DNA of 52,132 nt from Pyxidicoccus fallax (GTDB lineage: Bacteria; Myxococcota; Myxococcia; Myxococcales; Myxococcaceae): NCBI RefSeq assembly GCF_012933655.1, contig NZ_JABBJJ010000046.1, forward strand, positions 1 through 52,132. Direction: 5' to 3'. Positions within the stretch are counted from its first letter, which is position 1. Each line of letters opens with the position of its first letter. The notes below the pieces were generated by a model. It was not told the origin of the DNA. It searched no databases and saw nothing but the letters and a program-made list of their open reading frames with translations. Both the position numbers and the translations under genes were made by a program. This document shows positions 46,901 through 52,132 of the stretch, piece by piece.

Positions 46901-49900
46901 CGTGGAGCGCAGGCCCGCGTCACCGGGGGCGAGCCGCAGCGCGCGCGCCAGGGACGCGAAGGCCAGCTCCGGCTGCCGCAGGTGCGCCAGGTGCACCTGG
47001 GCCGCATGCCGCAGCGCCTGCACCCGGGCCGCGTCGTCCTTCGCCACCTCGGCCAGCACGTCCAGCGTGGCCACCAGCTTGCGGTGCTCCTTGGTGCGCT
47101 CGAAGGCGGGCACCAGCACGCGCGCCGCCGCCTCGCGCGCCGGACCGGAGGCGAGCATGGCCTCCAGCGCGGCCAGCGCGTCCGGGTCCGTGGGGCGCTG
47201 GGTGAGGATGTCCGCGTAGCTGCTCACCGCCTCCACGCCGCCGTCCTGCGAGCCCTGCAGCAGCTGCGCGCGGCGCAGCTTCAGGCGCGCCAGCTTGTCC
47301 GTCTCCCCGGCCGACTCGGCCAGGGCAATCATCCGCGCCAGCGTGTCGCCCAGCTCGCGCGTGCGGCCGGCCTTCTCGTACAGCTCCGCCAGGCGCGGCA
47401 GGTGCCGGCCCTCCTCGGCGCCGTGCGACAGCGCGGACTGCAGCGCCTCGGCGGCCTTGTCCGGGCGGCCCAGCTGCGTGTCGAGGTCCACGAGCTGCAG
47501 CAGCAGCTCCAGCTTCTCCTGCCCGCGCGAGCCCTGGATGCGCTTGCGCAAGAGGCCCTCCGCGTCCGCCGCGCGGCCCGCGCGCCCGTACAGCTTCACG
47601 AGCCGCTGCAGCACCGCGCTGGACTCCGGCGCGCGGCCCACCGCCGCCTCCAGCGAGGCGATGGCCTCCGCCGCCAGCCCGCCCTCCTCCGCCAGCCCCG
47701 CCGCCTCGGTGAGCAGCGACACCGCCAGCGCCGGGTCTTCCAGCTCGGACGCGAGCGTGCGCAGCACGCGGCCCAGCTCGGCGTGCGCGGACAAGTCGCG
47801 CGCCAGGCGCAGGGCCTCGGCGCGGCTGGCCTCGTCCTTCGGGTCCTCGCGCAGCGCGCGCATCCGCACGTCGAAGGCGGCGCGGCTGTCGGCGAGCTGC
47901 TTCTCGTGGATGCTGGCCAGCAGCGCGAAGAGGCGCTTGCGCGCGGCCGCGTCCGTCGTGGCGTCGAGCTGCTGCTGGAGCGCCGCCACCTGGCGCTGGT
48001 GGTCACCCGTGCGGCCGTAGTGCGTGGCCAGCGCCTCGGCGATCTCCACCGTGCGCACGCCCGCCGTCGCCAGCCGCTCCAGGCCGCCCACCACCACGCC
48101 GGTGGAGACGCCCTCGGACAGCAGGCCGAGGAACAGGTCCGCCGCGTCCTCCTGGCGGCCCAGGCGCTCCGCGTACAGCTTGGCCTGACGCCCCGTCCAC
48201 TCGTTGCGCTCGAGCTGCGTCTCCGCGAGCCCCGCCAGCCGGCCGGCCAGCGCCGCCGCCTCGTCGAACTTCGACAGCGCCACGCACAGCGCCTGCAGCC
48301 GCTGCACCGCCACCGGGTCCTCCGGCGCGAGCAGCACCCACTGGCGCATCAGCGACTCCAGCTCCTCGGGAGACGCGCCCGCCGCCTCGCGCCGGGCCAG
48401 CTCCGCCTCGACCTTGGTCTTCGGGTCGTCCGCGAGCGCCGCCGCGGCCTGGAGCGACTTCACCGCCTCCGTCGCCGCCGCGTCACCCGGCACGCGCGCC
48501 AGCACCTCGCGCCACGCCGCCTCGGCGCGCGCGGGGTCCGCCAGGGGGCCCTGGAGCAGCTGCGCGAGCTGCCGCCACAGCGTCGCCGCCACTTCCGCCA
48601 CCGGAGCCGCCTGCGCCGCGCGCTGCAGCGCCAGGGCCAGCGCGGGCTGCGCCTGGGCCTTCTCCGCGTGCTCCACCACCGTGCCGAGCAACAGCGGCCG
48701 GCCCGGGTCCAGCTCCAGCGCCCGCGCCAGCACCTCGAAGGCGCCGCGCGCGTCGTCCTTCTCCTCGAACATCAGCGCGAGCGCCTCGCAGAAGGCCACC
48801 CGCTCCGCGCGCGGCCGCGGGGCCAGCAGCGCCAGGTCCAGCAGCGGCACCACCGCCTCGAGCTCATCGTCCTCCGCCAGGAGCCGCGCCAGCTGGAACG
48901 CCGCCATCGCCTGGGTGGAGTCCAGCTTCAGCGCCGCCTCCAGGTGCGCGCGCGCCGCCGCCGCGTCCTTGAGCTGCGTCAGGCACAGCTCCGCCAGGCG
49001 CAGCCGCATGGCGGCCTGCCCCGCCTTGTCCTTCATCGTGCCGAGGTAGCGCTCCAGCACCGCCACCGCGTCCGCGGCGCGGCCCTTCTCCAGCAGCAGC
49101 TCCGCGGTGAGGCTCGCCGCGTCCGCGCGCGAGGCGTCCGCCGCCACGGCCTTCTCGAAGGCGGCCAGCGCCCCGTCGCCGTCGTTCAGCTTGCCCAGCC
49201 GCAGCGTGCCCACGCGCAGCCACAGGTCCACCTGCGCGGCGCGGTCCTTCACCTCGCCCGCCATGGCCTCAATCTGCGCGATGGCCGGGGCGAAGTCGCC
49301 GCCGGCGCGCTCGGCCAGCTTCTCGATGAGCGCCAGGCCCTCGGGCATGCCCGGCCACAGGAGGAAGCAGCGGTCCAGCGCCTCCTTCACCTTGCCGGTG
49401 GCACCCGGGTCGTACCAGGCGAACAGCTTCGCCACGAGCAGCGACAGCCGGGCCGCGCTCTTCCGGTCGCGCTCCTCCAGCGACATGCTGCGCAGCATCC
49501 GCACGCGGTCGCGCCACGTCTGCTCGAAGCGCTGCAGCGCCCGCGTGGCCTTCTCGACGCGCGCGTTCTGCGGCTCGATGGCGCGCGCCACCTCCAACAC
49601 CTTCTGCGCCAGGGCGTGCTCGGTGGGGTCATCCACCAGCCGCTCGGCGAGCGCCGAGTACTCCTCGGCCATGCCCGCGTCGCCCAGCGCCTCGCGCTCG
49701 CGCTCCAGCGCCTCGAAGGCCGGCTGGAAGAGCTGCTCGGACAGCAGGATCTGCCGCACGCGCCGGAAGAGGGCCCGGTCCGGCTTCGCCCGCGCCGCGC
49801 GCTGCAGGCACAGCACGGCCCGGTCGCGGCGGAAGAGCTTCTGCTCGTAGAGGTCCGCCGCCTTGAGGTAGTGGCCCGCGCCCTCCTCGCCCTGCGTGGA

Positions 49901-50245
49901 CGCGCCCAGCCGCTCCAGCACGTCGGCCAGGGCGGCCGCGTCCTGCCGCGACTCGTGCAGCCGCTTCAGGCCGCGCAGCGCCGGCAGCGGGTCCTTGCCC
50001 ACCAGCAGCGCGCGCTTGAGCAGCTCCTCGGCGCGAGGCGCGTTGCGCTGGCGGTCATGCGCCAGCTCCGCGGCACGGCACAGTACGCGCACCGCCTCGT
50101 CGGCGGGCACGTCGCGGGCGCGCCCCTCGTAGAGGCGGATCAGCTCCTCCACTCGGCCGGCCTTTTCGAGGGCGGCTTCGGCTTCGACGAAGGTCCGGTC
50201 ATCGGACACGCGCAGCGTGGGACGCGGGGGCGTGGGCTGTTGCAT
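37970..50245 (-). CDS. gltI: Giant cytoplasmic TPR protein, AgmK/GltI-like
   Basis: 4091 residues with no signal peptide or membrane segment. Almost all of the first ~3750 residues are degenerate 34-40 residue helical TPR units, often grouped as LYE..GR..EL...L..LA, then ...LLLRLA.L.E..L.D...A...Y...L...P....AL..LERL. The last ~340 residues are not TPR: from about [13 protein letters not shown] through [13 protein letters not shown] to EVQVRK, a conserved-looking capping domain. In Myxococcus, AgmK/GltI is a ~3800-residue TPR protein encoded next to AgmX/GltJ and needed for adventurous gliding. Here gltJ lies directly downstream on the same strand. The identification rests on size, repeat type and neighbour. 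No strong Shine-Dalgarno precedes ATG 50243-50245. The gene contains no TTA, CTA or TCA codon. Confidence 0.78.
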   Translation of the reverse strand: MQQPTPPRPTLRVSDDRTFVEAEAALEKAGRVEELIRLYEGRARDVPADEAVRVLCRAAELAHDRQRNAPRAEELLKRALLVGKDPLPALRGLKRLHESRQDAAALADVLERLGASTQGEEGAGHYLKAADLYEQKLFRRDRAVLCLQRAARAKPDRALFRRVRQILLSEQLFQPAFEALEREREALGDAGMAEEYSALAERLVDDPTEHALAQKVLEVARAIEPQNARVEKATRALQRFEQTWRDRVRMLRSMSLEERDRKSAARLSLLVAKLFAWYDPGATGKVKEALDRCFLLWPGMPEGLALIEKLAERAGGDFAPAIAQIEAMAGEVKDRAAQVDLWLRVGTLRLGKLNDGDGALAAFEKAVAADASRADAASLTAELLLEKGRAADAVAVLERYLGTMKDKAGQAAMRLRLAELCLTQLKDAAAARAHLEAALKLDSTQAMAAFQLARLLAEDDELEAVVPLLDLALLAPRPRAERVAFCEALALMFEEKDDARGAFEVLARALELDPGRPLLLGTVVEHAEKAQAQPALALALQRAAQAAPVAEVAATLWRQLAQLLQGPLADPARAEAAWREVLARVPGDAAATEAVKSLQAAAALADDPKTKVEAELARREAAGASPEELESLMRQWVLLAPEDPVAVQRLQALCVALSKFDEAAALAGRLAGLAETQLERNEWTGRQAKLYAERLGRQEDAADLFLGLLSEGVSTGVVVGGLERLATAGVRTVEIAEALATHYGRTGDHQRQVAALQQQLDATTDAAARKRLFALLASIHEKQLADSRAAFDVRMRALREDPKDEASRAEALRLARDLSAHAELGRVLRTLASELEDPALAVSLLTEAAGLAEEGGLAAEAIASLEAAVGRAPESSAVLQRLVKLYGRAGRAADAEGLLRKRIQGSRGQEKLELLLQLVDLDTQLGRPDKAAEALQSALSHGAEEGRHLPRLAELYEKAGRTRELGDTLARMIALAESAGETDKLARLKLRRAQLLQGSQDGGVEAVSSYADILTQRPTDPDALAALEAMLASGPAREAAARVLVPAFERTKEHRKLVATLDVLAEVAKDDAARVQALRHAAQVHLAHLRQPELAFASLARALRLAPGDAGLRSTARQAAEDADALDSYAEILAELAEEGDVGPARLALLRELAEVQEKKLDDKAGAVKALRDLLALEPGNLDSLRALQRLHRAGEEWAALAEVLEKLAAVTPEPAEQLVFLREAALLHETRLTDRESAAAAWRAIAERDPANREAAAALDRLYTELGRNEDLAWALGLRRNQEGQSPQGREVSFRLAELKRTELDDANAALGLYKKILSEDPGHPGARAALEEWVKAAVPTSGAALDVLDPVLAQVGDHARRVALREARMESALTVEKILLAGEVRRIYEREMNQAPLAFMSAVKSFAQNLDRDGVRPELERLARETGSYEVLAEIYETAALELTSGDPAALELLRRAAELRESLDQPEEAARLWKNLLADAPQDRQALEALSRLYEKGQNAKSLSEVYTRQAQLSTDPVERVGLLLKAGEAYANAGEDAKAIETYRSALALRKVPEGLLALEKLYAKARRFVEQADVLDQLADGAADDNARRGWLLKRAQLLEKEVGPAESLPVYRRLLELAPGDGQVVAGLERLMAHDGPRVEAARLLEPVYRGINDTRKLVEVLEVLLPGVAPERRLEHLQEIAMLREALGQTSLAFVARLRAFNEFPHEAAVRDELERLAADSGSFEEVAGAYEDQLERDPQEPLAGDLWRRLAGIYDNRLKRYDLAVRALEEVSRRDPKNKTVLESIARVHRRTGANRELALVMRRQVAAEANASSQVNLLFELAHLAEETLADKSLAAQAYREILALRPENGNALKLLGRVLADTERWPELAQHIEREIQLADARGAQEEASDLRVRLGRLKVSRLEDPRGALELYQAVLARRAGHAGAVGALEEMARSDSPLRGAAASALEPIFASVGNHLKQVEMLESRASAEAVPQERAALLRRIAEIYSGPLENPEMGFVSATRALRELPDDLRSLEMCVALVDKAEAPEELSAVLSEVASKAGDSSRAELYRALARIQTDLGEPAEALASWKRVLELRPTDTEALDGTVRLVASQGKPTELLEVLRRQLAVAEEPARRAAVLFQMGTLQEEQLKDSLSALATFRRLLELKPDDVAALERMEALCQKQERWPELADVLSKRIALLPPEEGVELKFRLATVRESRLLDKTGALALYGEVLAVQPNHAGTVGRLEALVTREPQNLLAVETLLRALRAAGDVPRLAQVIETRVGVSTDAFERKALLGELATLREAQGEAELAFLALFRAFKEDPNDGEVRRRLENATDAANSYDELVSAYEEALPRVAEAADAAQVCLKLGQILETKLRDSDRAVTYYERARTLHPDVQDKALVALDRLYMHLEAWPELAGILEALVTGATESAEKVGYLFRLGQLYQERLDSPDRAAGAYEAILKLEPAHLASARLLEGIYESANASEKLYAILKLQADKVSGAERDRVLAKMAQVSAEGLSDLDRSIDLYRELLAKNSRNEQAFSALESLYERANRPGDLRELLEGRLAVTLDPREVVRLNERLGRVVYRLLKQPEAAVPYFKAALDRDPRHRGVLDSLRDLYDETGQREELVGVLRRLIPLQESSEGVKALRLRLAEVLAGMGRREEALDAARRALEVEPHLVPDLERVYSLFESLRAWNDAVRALELKVQVHLTAEERELAVATHFAVADLWVGQGGKPELATGALEKVLELDPSNRTAYERACALYKTHNDWRAYATVVDRYMPHLVTNEEKLASLRELARVQEGRLGQKDVAFLALCRALQLDASDDTLREEVERLADETGSHEELAAVYEEVADELPRGSLAERLYATLARVHDTRLDDPQAAEGSFRKILEFDPTNATALDGLAAMFQRRGRDKDYVVALEQKLEAAGSIEQRKGILREIARIWDEKLDDPTEAASALLRALELEPDAETLGVLTALYRRQRSWPDVAATLLRARDLADTIEERARIQVEVAGVYERDLNDDESAVAAYRQALELDPVNRTALEALERLHTRLDQPADLLAIYERMLELSEDWREKVRVLFRSATIWEDKYQNPANADVCVEGVLSIDPQNVQAIKSLIRLRRMQGRWEDLISAYERQLSLAVSPQEQAELYVDIGNVQYQQLKALDKAVNSYHAALAADPACRPALHALGNLYERSGNWPFALEMLAKEAELAGQTPDAVELYYRLGKINEDMLMDSGSARSAYQQALAIDPGHLPSIRALKGIQEQEKDWAGYEQTLIQEAEQTEDPVAKGRALLDVARYHAETREDRETATGYWEQALKHIPDSLEAARPLSDVYIAREDWASGERMLDIVTRKMAEKAMVEKESVSAADLCRQLYRLGYVAEKLGRRDKALGCYEKAYELDATYLPALEGYGNLLVQTRRYEGALKVFQTILIHHREELTDLEVVEVYWQIGDIHAALGQTDRAQNHFEKALAIDPGHEPTLRALVALMDKAAQYEKSTELRQQLVGVLEGEAKAKVALELGRIARDHLHDPYMAIDAFTTALKAQPDAPEVMDQLYVLLRETRQGQKAADVLGRMLALPALAMEPHKAKRVWFALGELRRDDLKDVEGATQAFNAALDLDPRFVEAFSALEAMLGSARQWKVLEENYTKMLGRLPKTPETHVARMALWRALGDLYLQVLKHPEGAVAAYGVAAKGLPDDATVQETFAEVAGQMPGKEEEAIAALRRALPNTTDPRKVCGQLVRLAALRKDYDGAWLAAQASAGLLGEAGEDEQEILTKLGPYAKKKEVAQRPLTDQLWHNHLFHPKARGPLAELLGLLFEKAGHLYAVPFPQYQLVPKKHRIDVASAQEYHVHHYRYVARLLGMEAVELYSPFLVATRERMAKRSNEPAPEPLVNAELLQTHPACVRVGGKYFAEQGQKEVYYLLGRTLALARPELAFSQRVAVERLEAILQAALSLVVGNVRIAEAQHLVEPERRLLEKSLSEPDRAALAKAARAWLPGATPQAVRQYLEGAELTAARAGLFAAGEMEPVRRLVQGETGSAFRVPVRNKLRELLVFATSEDLHALRVAVGTHVEVQVRK

Positions 50246-50284
50246 GGGGAGTGGCGGGCCTTGAAATGGGAATAGAACGCAGCA

Positions 50285-50325
50285 GGGGCGCCAGCGGCCG
50301 GAACTCTACCGGTCGCCAGCGCCCC
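50285..50325 (-). promoter_or_regulatory. Stable hairpin in the gltI upstream region
   Basis: A nested inverted repeat with outer arms GGGGCGC / GCGCCCC, a symmetric CA/CA internal loop, and inner 8-bp arms GCGGCCGG / CCGGTCGC with one G-T pair around a 7-nt loop. It lies 40-80 bp before the gltI ATG, so it is either a leader structure or, with the next element, part of a double terminator. Confidence 0.45.
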
Positions 50326-50337
50326 CGAGCAATCATG

Positions 50338-50358
50338 CAAAACCCGCCAAACGGCGGG
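50338..50358 (-). terminator. Intrinsic terminator of the TPR-like low-complexity gene
   Basis: On the minus strand, CCCGCC-GTTT-GGCGGG followed by TTTT, 17 bp after the stop at 50376. It separates this gene from gltI, which therefore needs its own promoter in about 90 bp. Confidence 0.75.
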
Positions 50359-50375
50359 ATTTATTGGCTTTCTTG

Positions 50376-52132
50376 CTACCCAGCCGAGGGAGCGTCGGGG
50401 GGCGTCTCGCCGCCCTCGCTCCCCTCGCCGCCCTCTCCACCCTCGGCCGCGTCGGCGGCGGGAGGCGGAGTGGCGGGGGCCTCGGGCAGGGTCTTCGCCC
50501 GCTCCAGACCGGCGTTGTCGCCGAGCTGGGTGTACAGGGCGATGGCCTTGTCGCGCTGCTGCAGCTCTTCGGCGAGCTGGGCGGCGCGCGCCACGTTGCC
50601 GAGCTTCTCGTGCAGCGGGAGCGCCTTGTCCTTGCGGCCAGCGCCCTCCCAGGCCTCGGCGGCGGCGGCGGTCTCACCGAGCAGCTCCAGCCACCGGGCA
50701 CGGCCCGCCGGCTTCTGCTCCGCCTCGGCGCGGGCCAGCTCGCGCTGGGCCAGCTCCTTCGCCTCGTCGTCCAGCTTCAGCCGCTGCATGAAGTGGAAGG
50801 CCTTGGGCGGCGGCAGGGGGCTGAGCACCTCCACCGCCTCGCGGCGCTGGCCCACCGCCACCAGCAGGGTGGCGGCGCCCAACCGGTCGCCGCGCTCCAC
50901 CAGGCTCTTCACCTCCAGCCCGCGGATGCGGTTGGCGCTGGCCATGTCCCGGGCGCGCTCGTACGACTTGCGCGCCAGGGTGAGCTTGTTGGCGCGCTCG
51001 TAGGCGAGCGCCGCCTGGTCGAACTGGCGGGCGCGCTCGTACAGCCGGGCCACGTTCTCGAAGTCGCCCTTGCCCACGTAGTGCTCCATGAGGAGCTCAT
51101 AGGCGCCGGCCTTCTCCAGCGTGGGAGCAAGCTGGTCCGGGGGCAACGTGCCCACCAGCCGGCGCGCCGCGTCATTGTTGCCGGCGGCCAGGGCGTTGCG
51201 CAGGGCGCTCTTGAGGTCCCCGCCCGCCTCGAACAGGCGCGTGGCCTCCGCGAAGTTGTTGTTGCGCTCGTACAGCCGGGCCGCGTCACGCGTGCGGCCC
51301 ATGCCCTCGAGCTGCTTCGCCTGCTCCTCCCACGTGCCCGTCAGCTCGGGCAGCGGGCGCTCGCCCCGTTCGGGACGAGGACCGCGCTCGGCGCGCTCCG
51401 GACGCGGGCCCCGCTCGGGACGCTCCCCACGCTCGCGGCGCTCCCCGCGCTCGGGACGGGGGCCCCGCTCTCCGCGCTCACGGCGCTCGCCCCGCTCGGG
51501 ACGCTCACCGCGCTCACGGCGGGCCTCGACTGGAGGAGCGGCGGGCTCCTCGGTCTCCGGGCCCGGCTGGCGGCCGCTCGCGGTGAACGCCGACTCGGCG
51601 CGCTCGCGGTCACCCGCCGCGCGCCAGGCCTGGCCCACGAGGAACATCACGTCCGTCCAGGCGTCGAACTTCTCCTTCGCCGGATCCGCGGCGGGAGCCG
51701 CGGGCGCGGCGGCCTCGGCCGGGGCAGCACCCTCGGCTGGAGCCGCCCCCTCGGCCGGCGCCCCCTCGGCGGGAGCGGCGGCCTCGGCCGGAGCAGCCTC
51801 CGCCGGAGCGGCGCCTTCCGCCGGAGCGGCCGGAGCCTCGGGCGCCGGCGGCTTGGGCTGGCGCTGCACGCGCAGCAGCGTGGTGATGAGGCGGCCACGC
51901 GTGTTGAGGTCCAGGTCCTCCAGGGACTTCAGGCGCATGGGCCGCAGCGAGCGGACGATGGCCTGCAGGGGGGCCTTTTCGGCCACGAAGTCCGTCTTGG
52001 AGAGGGCCTTCTCCAGCGTGCTCAACTCGGCGATGACGCGCTGACCGGGGCCGACGGGCCCTTCGTCACGGTCTCTCCGACCGCGGCCTTCGCCGCGGCC
52101 ACGGCCGCCGTCTCTTCCACCCGGCCCACCCC
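50376..52132 (-). CDS. TPR-like helical protein with ERG- and APAEG-rich repeats, 5' end outside window
   Basis: 584 residues are visible. The frame stays open through the right edge, where it reads a Gly/Arg/Asp-rich (RGG-like) stretch before RVIAELSTLEKAL, so the true start is outside. After that helix comes an Ala-Pro-Ala-Glu-Gly low-complexity stretch, a short TPR-like helix pair, an Arg/Glu/Gly/Pro repeat region, then about ten helical TPR-like units (KQLEGMGRTRDAARLYERN, LYERARQFDQAALAYERAN) and an acidic Gly/Glu-rich tail. No signal peptide or membrane segment is visible, so it is probably cytoplasmic. I do not recognise a named family. Its place upstream of gltI suggests, but does not show, a motility role. 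A terminator follows. Confidence 0.8.
   Translation of the reverse strand, partial: GGPGGRDGGRGRGEGRGRRDRDEGPVGPGQRVIAELSTLEKALSKTDFVAEKAPLQAIVRSLRPMRLKSLEDLDLNTRGRLITTLLRVQRQPKPPAPEAPAAPAEGAAPAEAAPAEAAAPAEGAPAEGAAPAEGAAPAEAAAPAAPAADPAKEKFDAWTDVMFLVGQAWRAAGDRERAESAFTASGRQPGPETEEPAAPPVEARRERGERPERGERRERGERGPRPERGERRERGERPERGPRPERAERGPRPERGERPLPELTGTWEEQAKQLEGMGRTRDAARLYERNNNFAEATRLFEAGGDLKSALRNALAAGNNDAARRLVGTLPPDQLAPTLEKAGAYELLMEHYVGKGDFENVARLYERARQFDQAALAYERANKLTLARKSYERARDMASANRIRGLEVKSLVERGDRLGAATLLVAVGQRREAVEVLSPLPPPKAFHFMQRLKLDDEAKELAQRELARAEAEQKPAGRARWLELLGETAAAAEAWEGAGRKDKALPLHEKLGNVARAAQLAEELQQRDKAIALYTQLGDNAGLERAKTLPEAPATPPPAADAAEGGEGGEGSEGGETPPDAPSAG
51360..51535 (-). repeat. Imperfect tandem repeat encoding ERG/ERR/PRP units
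   Basis: Units of about 12-18 bp coding for RRERGER and RPERG variants, in the coding strand of the TPR-like gene. The segment is highly charged and probably disordered. It is a likely site of length variation. Confidence 0.75.
51695..51840 (-). repeat. Imperfect tandem repeat encoding APAEG/A units
   Basis: 15-bp-type units coding for A-(P/A)-A-E-(G/A), forming an Ala/Pro/Glu linker within the TPR-like protein. Confidence 0.75.

Noticed and set aside
37994-50275. 4093-codon open frame on the plus strand opposite the giant TPR gene
   Set aside because: It is codon-aligned with the real gene and is open only because TTA, CTA and TCA are absent there. Its translation is Arg/His/Gln/Leu-rich without any domain.
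51360-51535. CRISPR-like array
   Set aside because: The units are short, imperfect, in frame and coding for charged residues; there are no regular spacers.
52023-52025. TTG 52025 as start of the TPR-like low-complexity protein
   Set aside because: The frame remains open with helix-like and RGG-like sequence up to the window edge, so the protein starts outside.

Overview
High G+C DNA, long low-complexity Ala/Pro linkers, Cys-rich lipoproteins, a giant TPR protein beside an AgmX/GltJ-type zinc-ribbon/GYF protein, and a very large NRPS all point to a myxobacterium (Myxococcota, Cystobacterineae-like). This is inferred from gene content; there is no rRNA marker in the window.

Region 1 (1-21.7 kb, plus strand): a secondary-metabolite locus. 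One NRPS polypeptide, open at the left edge, has five visible modules: C-A-PCP-E / C-A-PCP / C-A-PCP-E / C-A-PCP / C-A-PCP plus a terminal epimerase-like domain. It has no thioesterase. Pocket residues read by eye give X1 (epimerised), Ser, an aromatic-like residue (epimerised), X4 (same pocket as X1), Phe. 32 bp downstream lies a 532-codon metallo-beta-lactamase-fold protein whose length and metal-ligand spacing match CmlA, the diiron beta-hydroxylase of carrier-bound amino acids. A strong hairpin closes this unit. The NRPS is internally mosaic, with large domain blocks copied almost unchanged at DNA level.

Region 2 (21.7-28.0 kb): a GT87-type membrane glycosyltransferase (plus) converges on, and shares a 4-bp CTAG stop overlap with, a minus-strand pair. 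That pair is a short GT84/NdvB-like beta-glucan synthase with an ATGA-overlapping ABC exporter, which suggests synthesis plus export of a glucan.

Region 3 (28.0-35.6 kb): a 575-bp divergent intergenic region with AT-rich palindromes; ffh (SRP GTPase) with an extended -10 only about 10 bp from its ATG; a lower-G+C Ig-like/propeller-like lipoprotein; then minus-strand genes for a RelA/SpoT-like conserved protein, a secreted MORN-type protein and a Cys-rich lipoprotein. Most are separated by clear hairpin terminators.

Region 4 (35.7-52.1 kb, minus strand): gliding-motility type genes: a TPR-like low-complexity protein (open at the right edge), the 4091-aa TPR protein AgmK/GltI, and AgmX/GltJ (zinc ribbon, GYF, one TM, TonB-like C-terminal domain). 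A terminator separates the first two and a good promoter precedes gltJ, so they look like separate transcription units.

Several starts were moved from the longest open frame (GT87, RelA-like, GltJ) using ribosome-binding sites, promoters and terminators. No tRNA, rRNA, CRISPR, IS element or phage gene was recognised.
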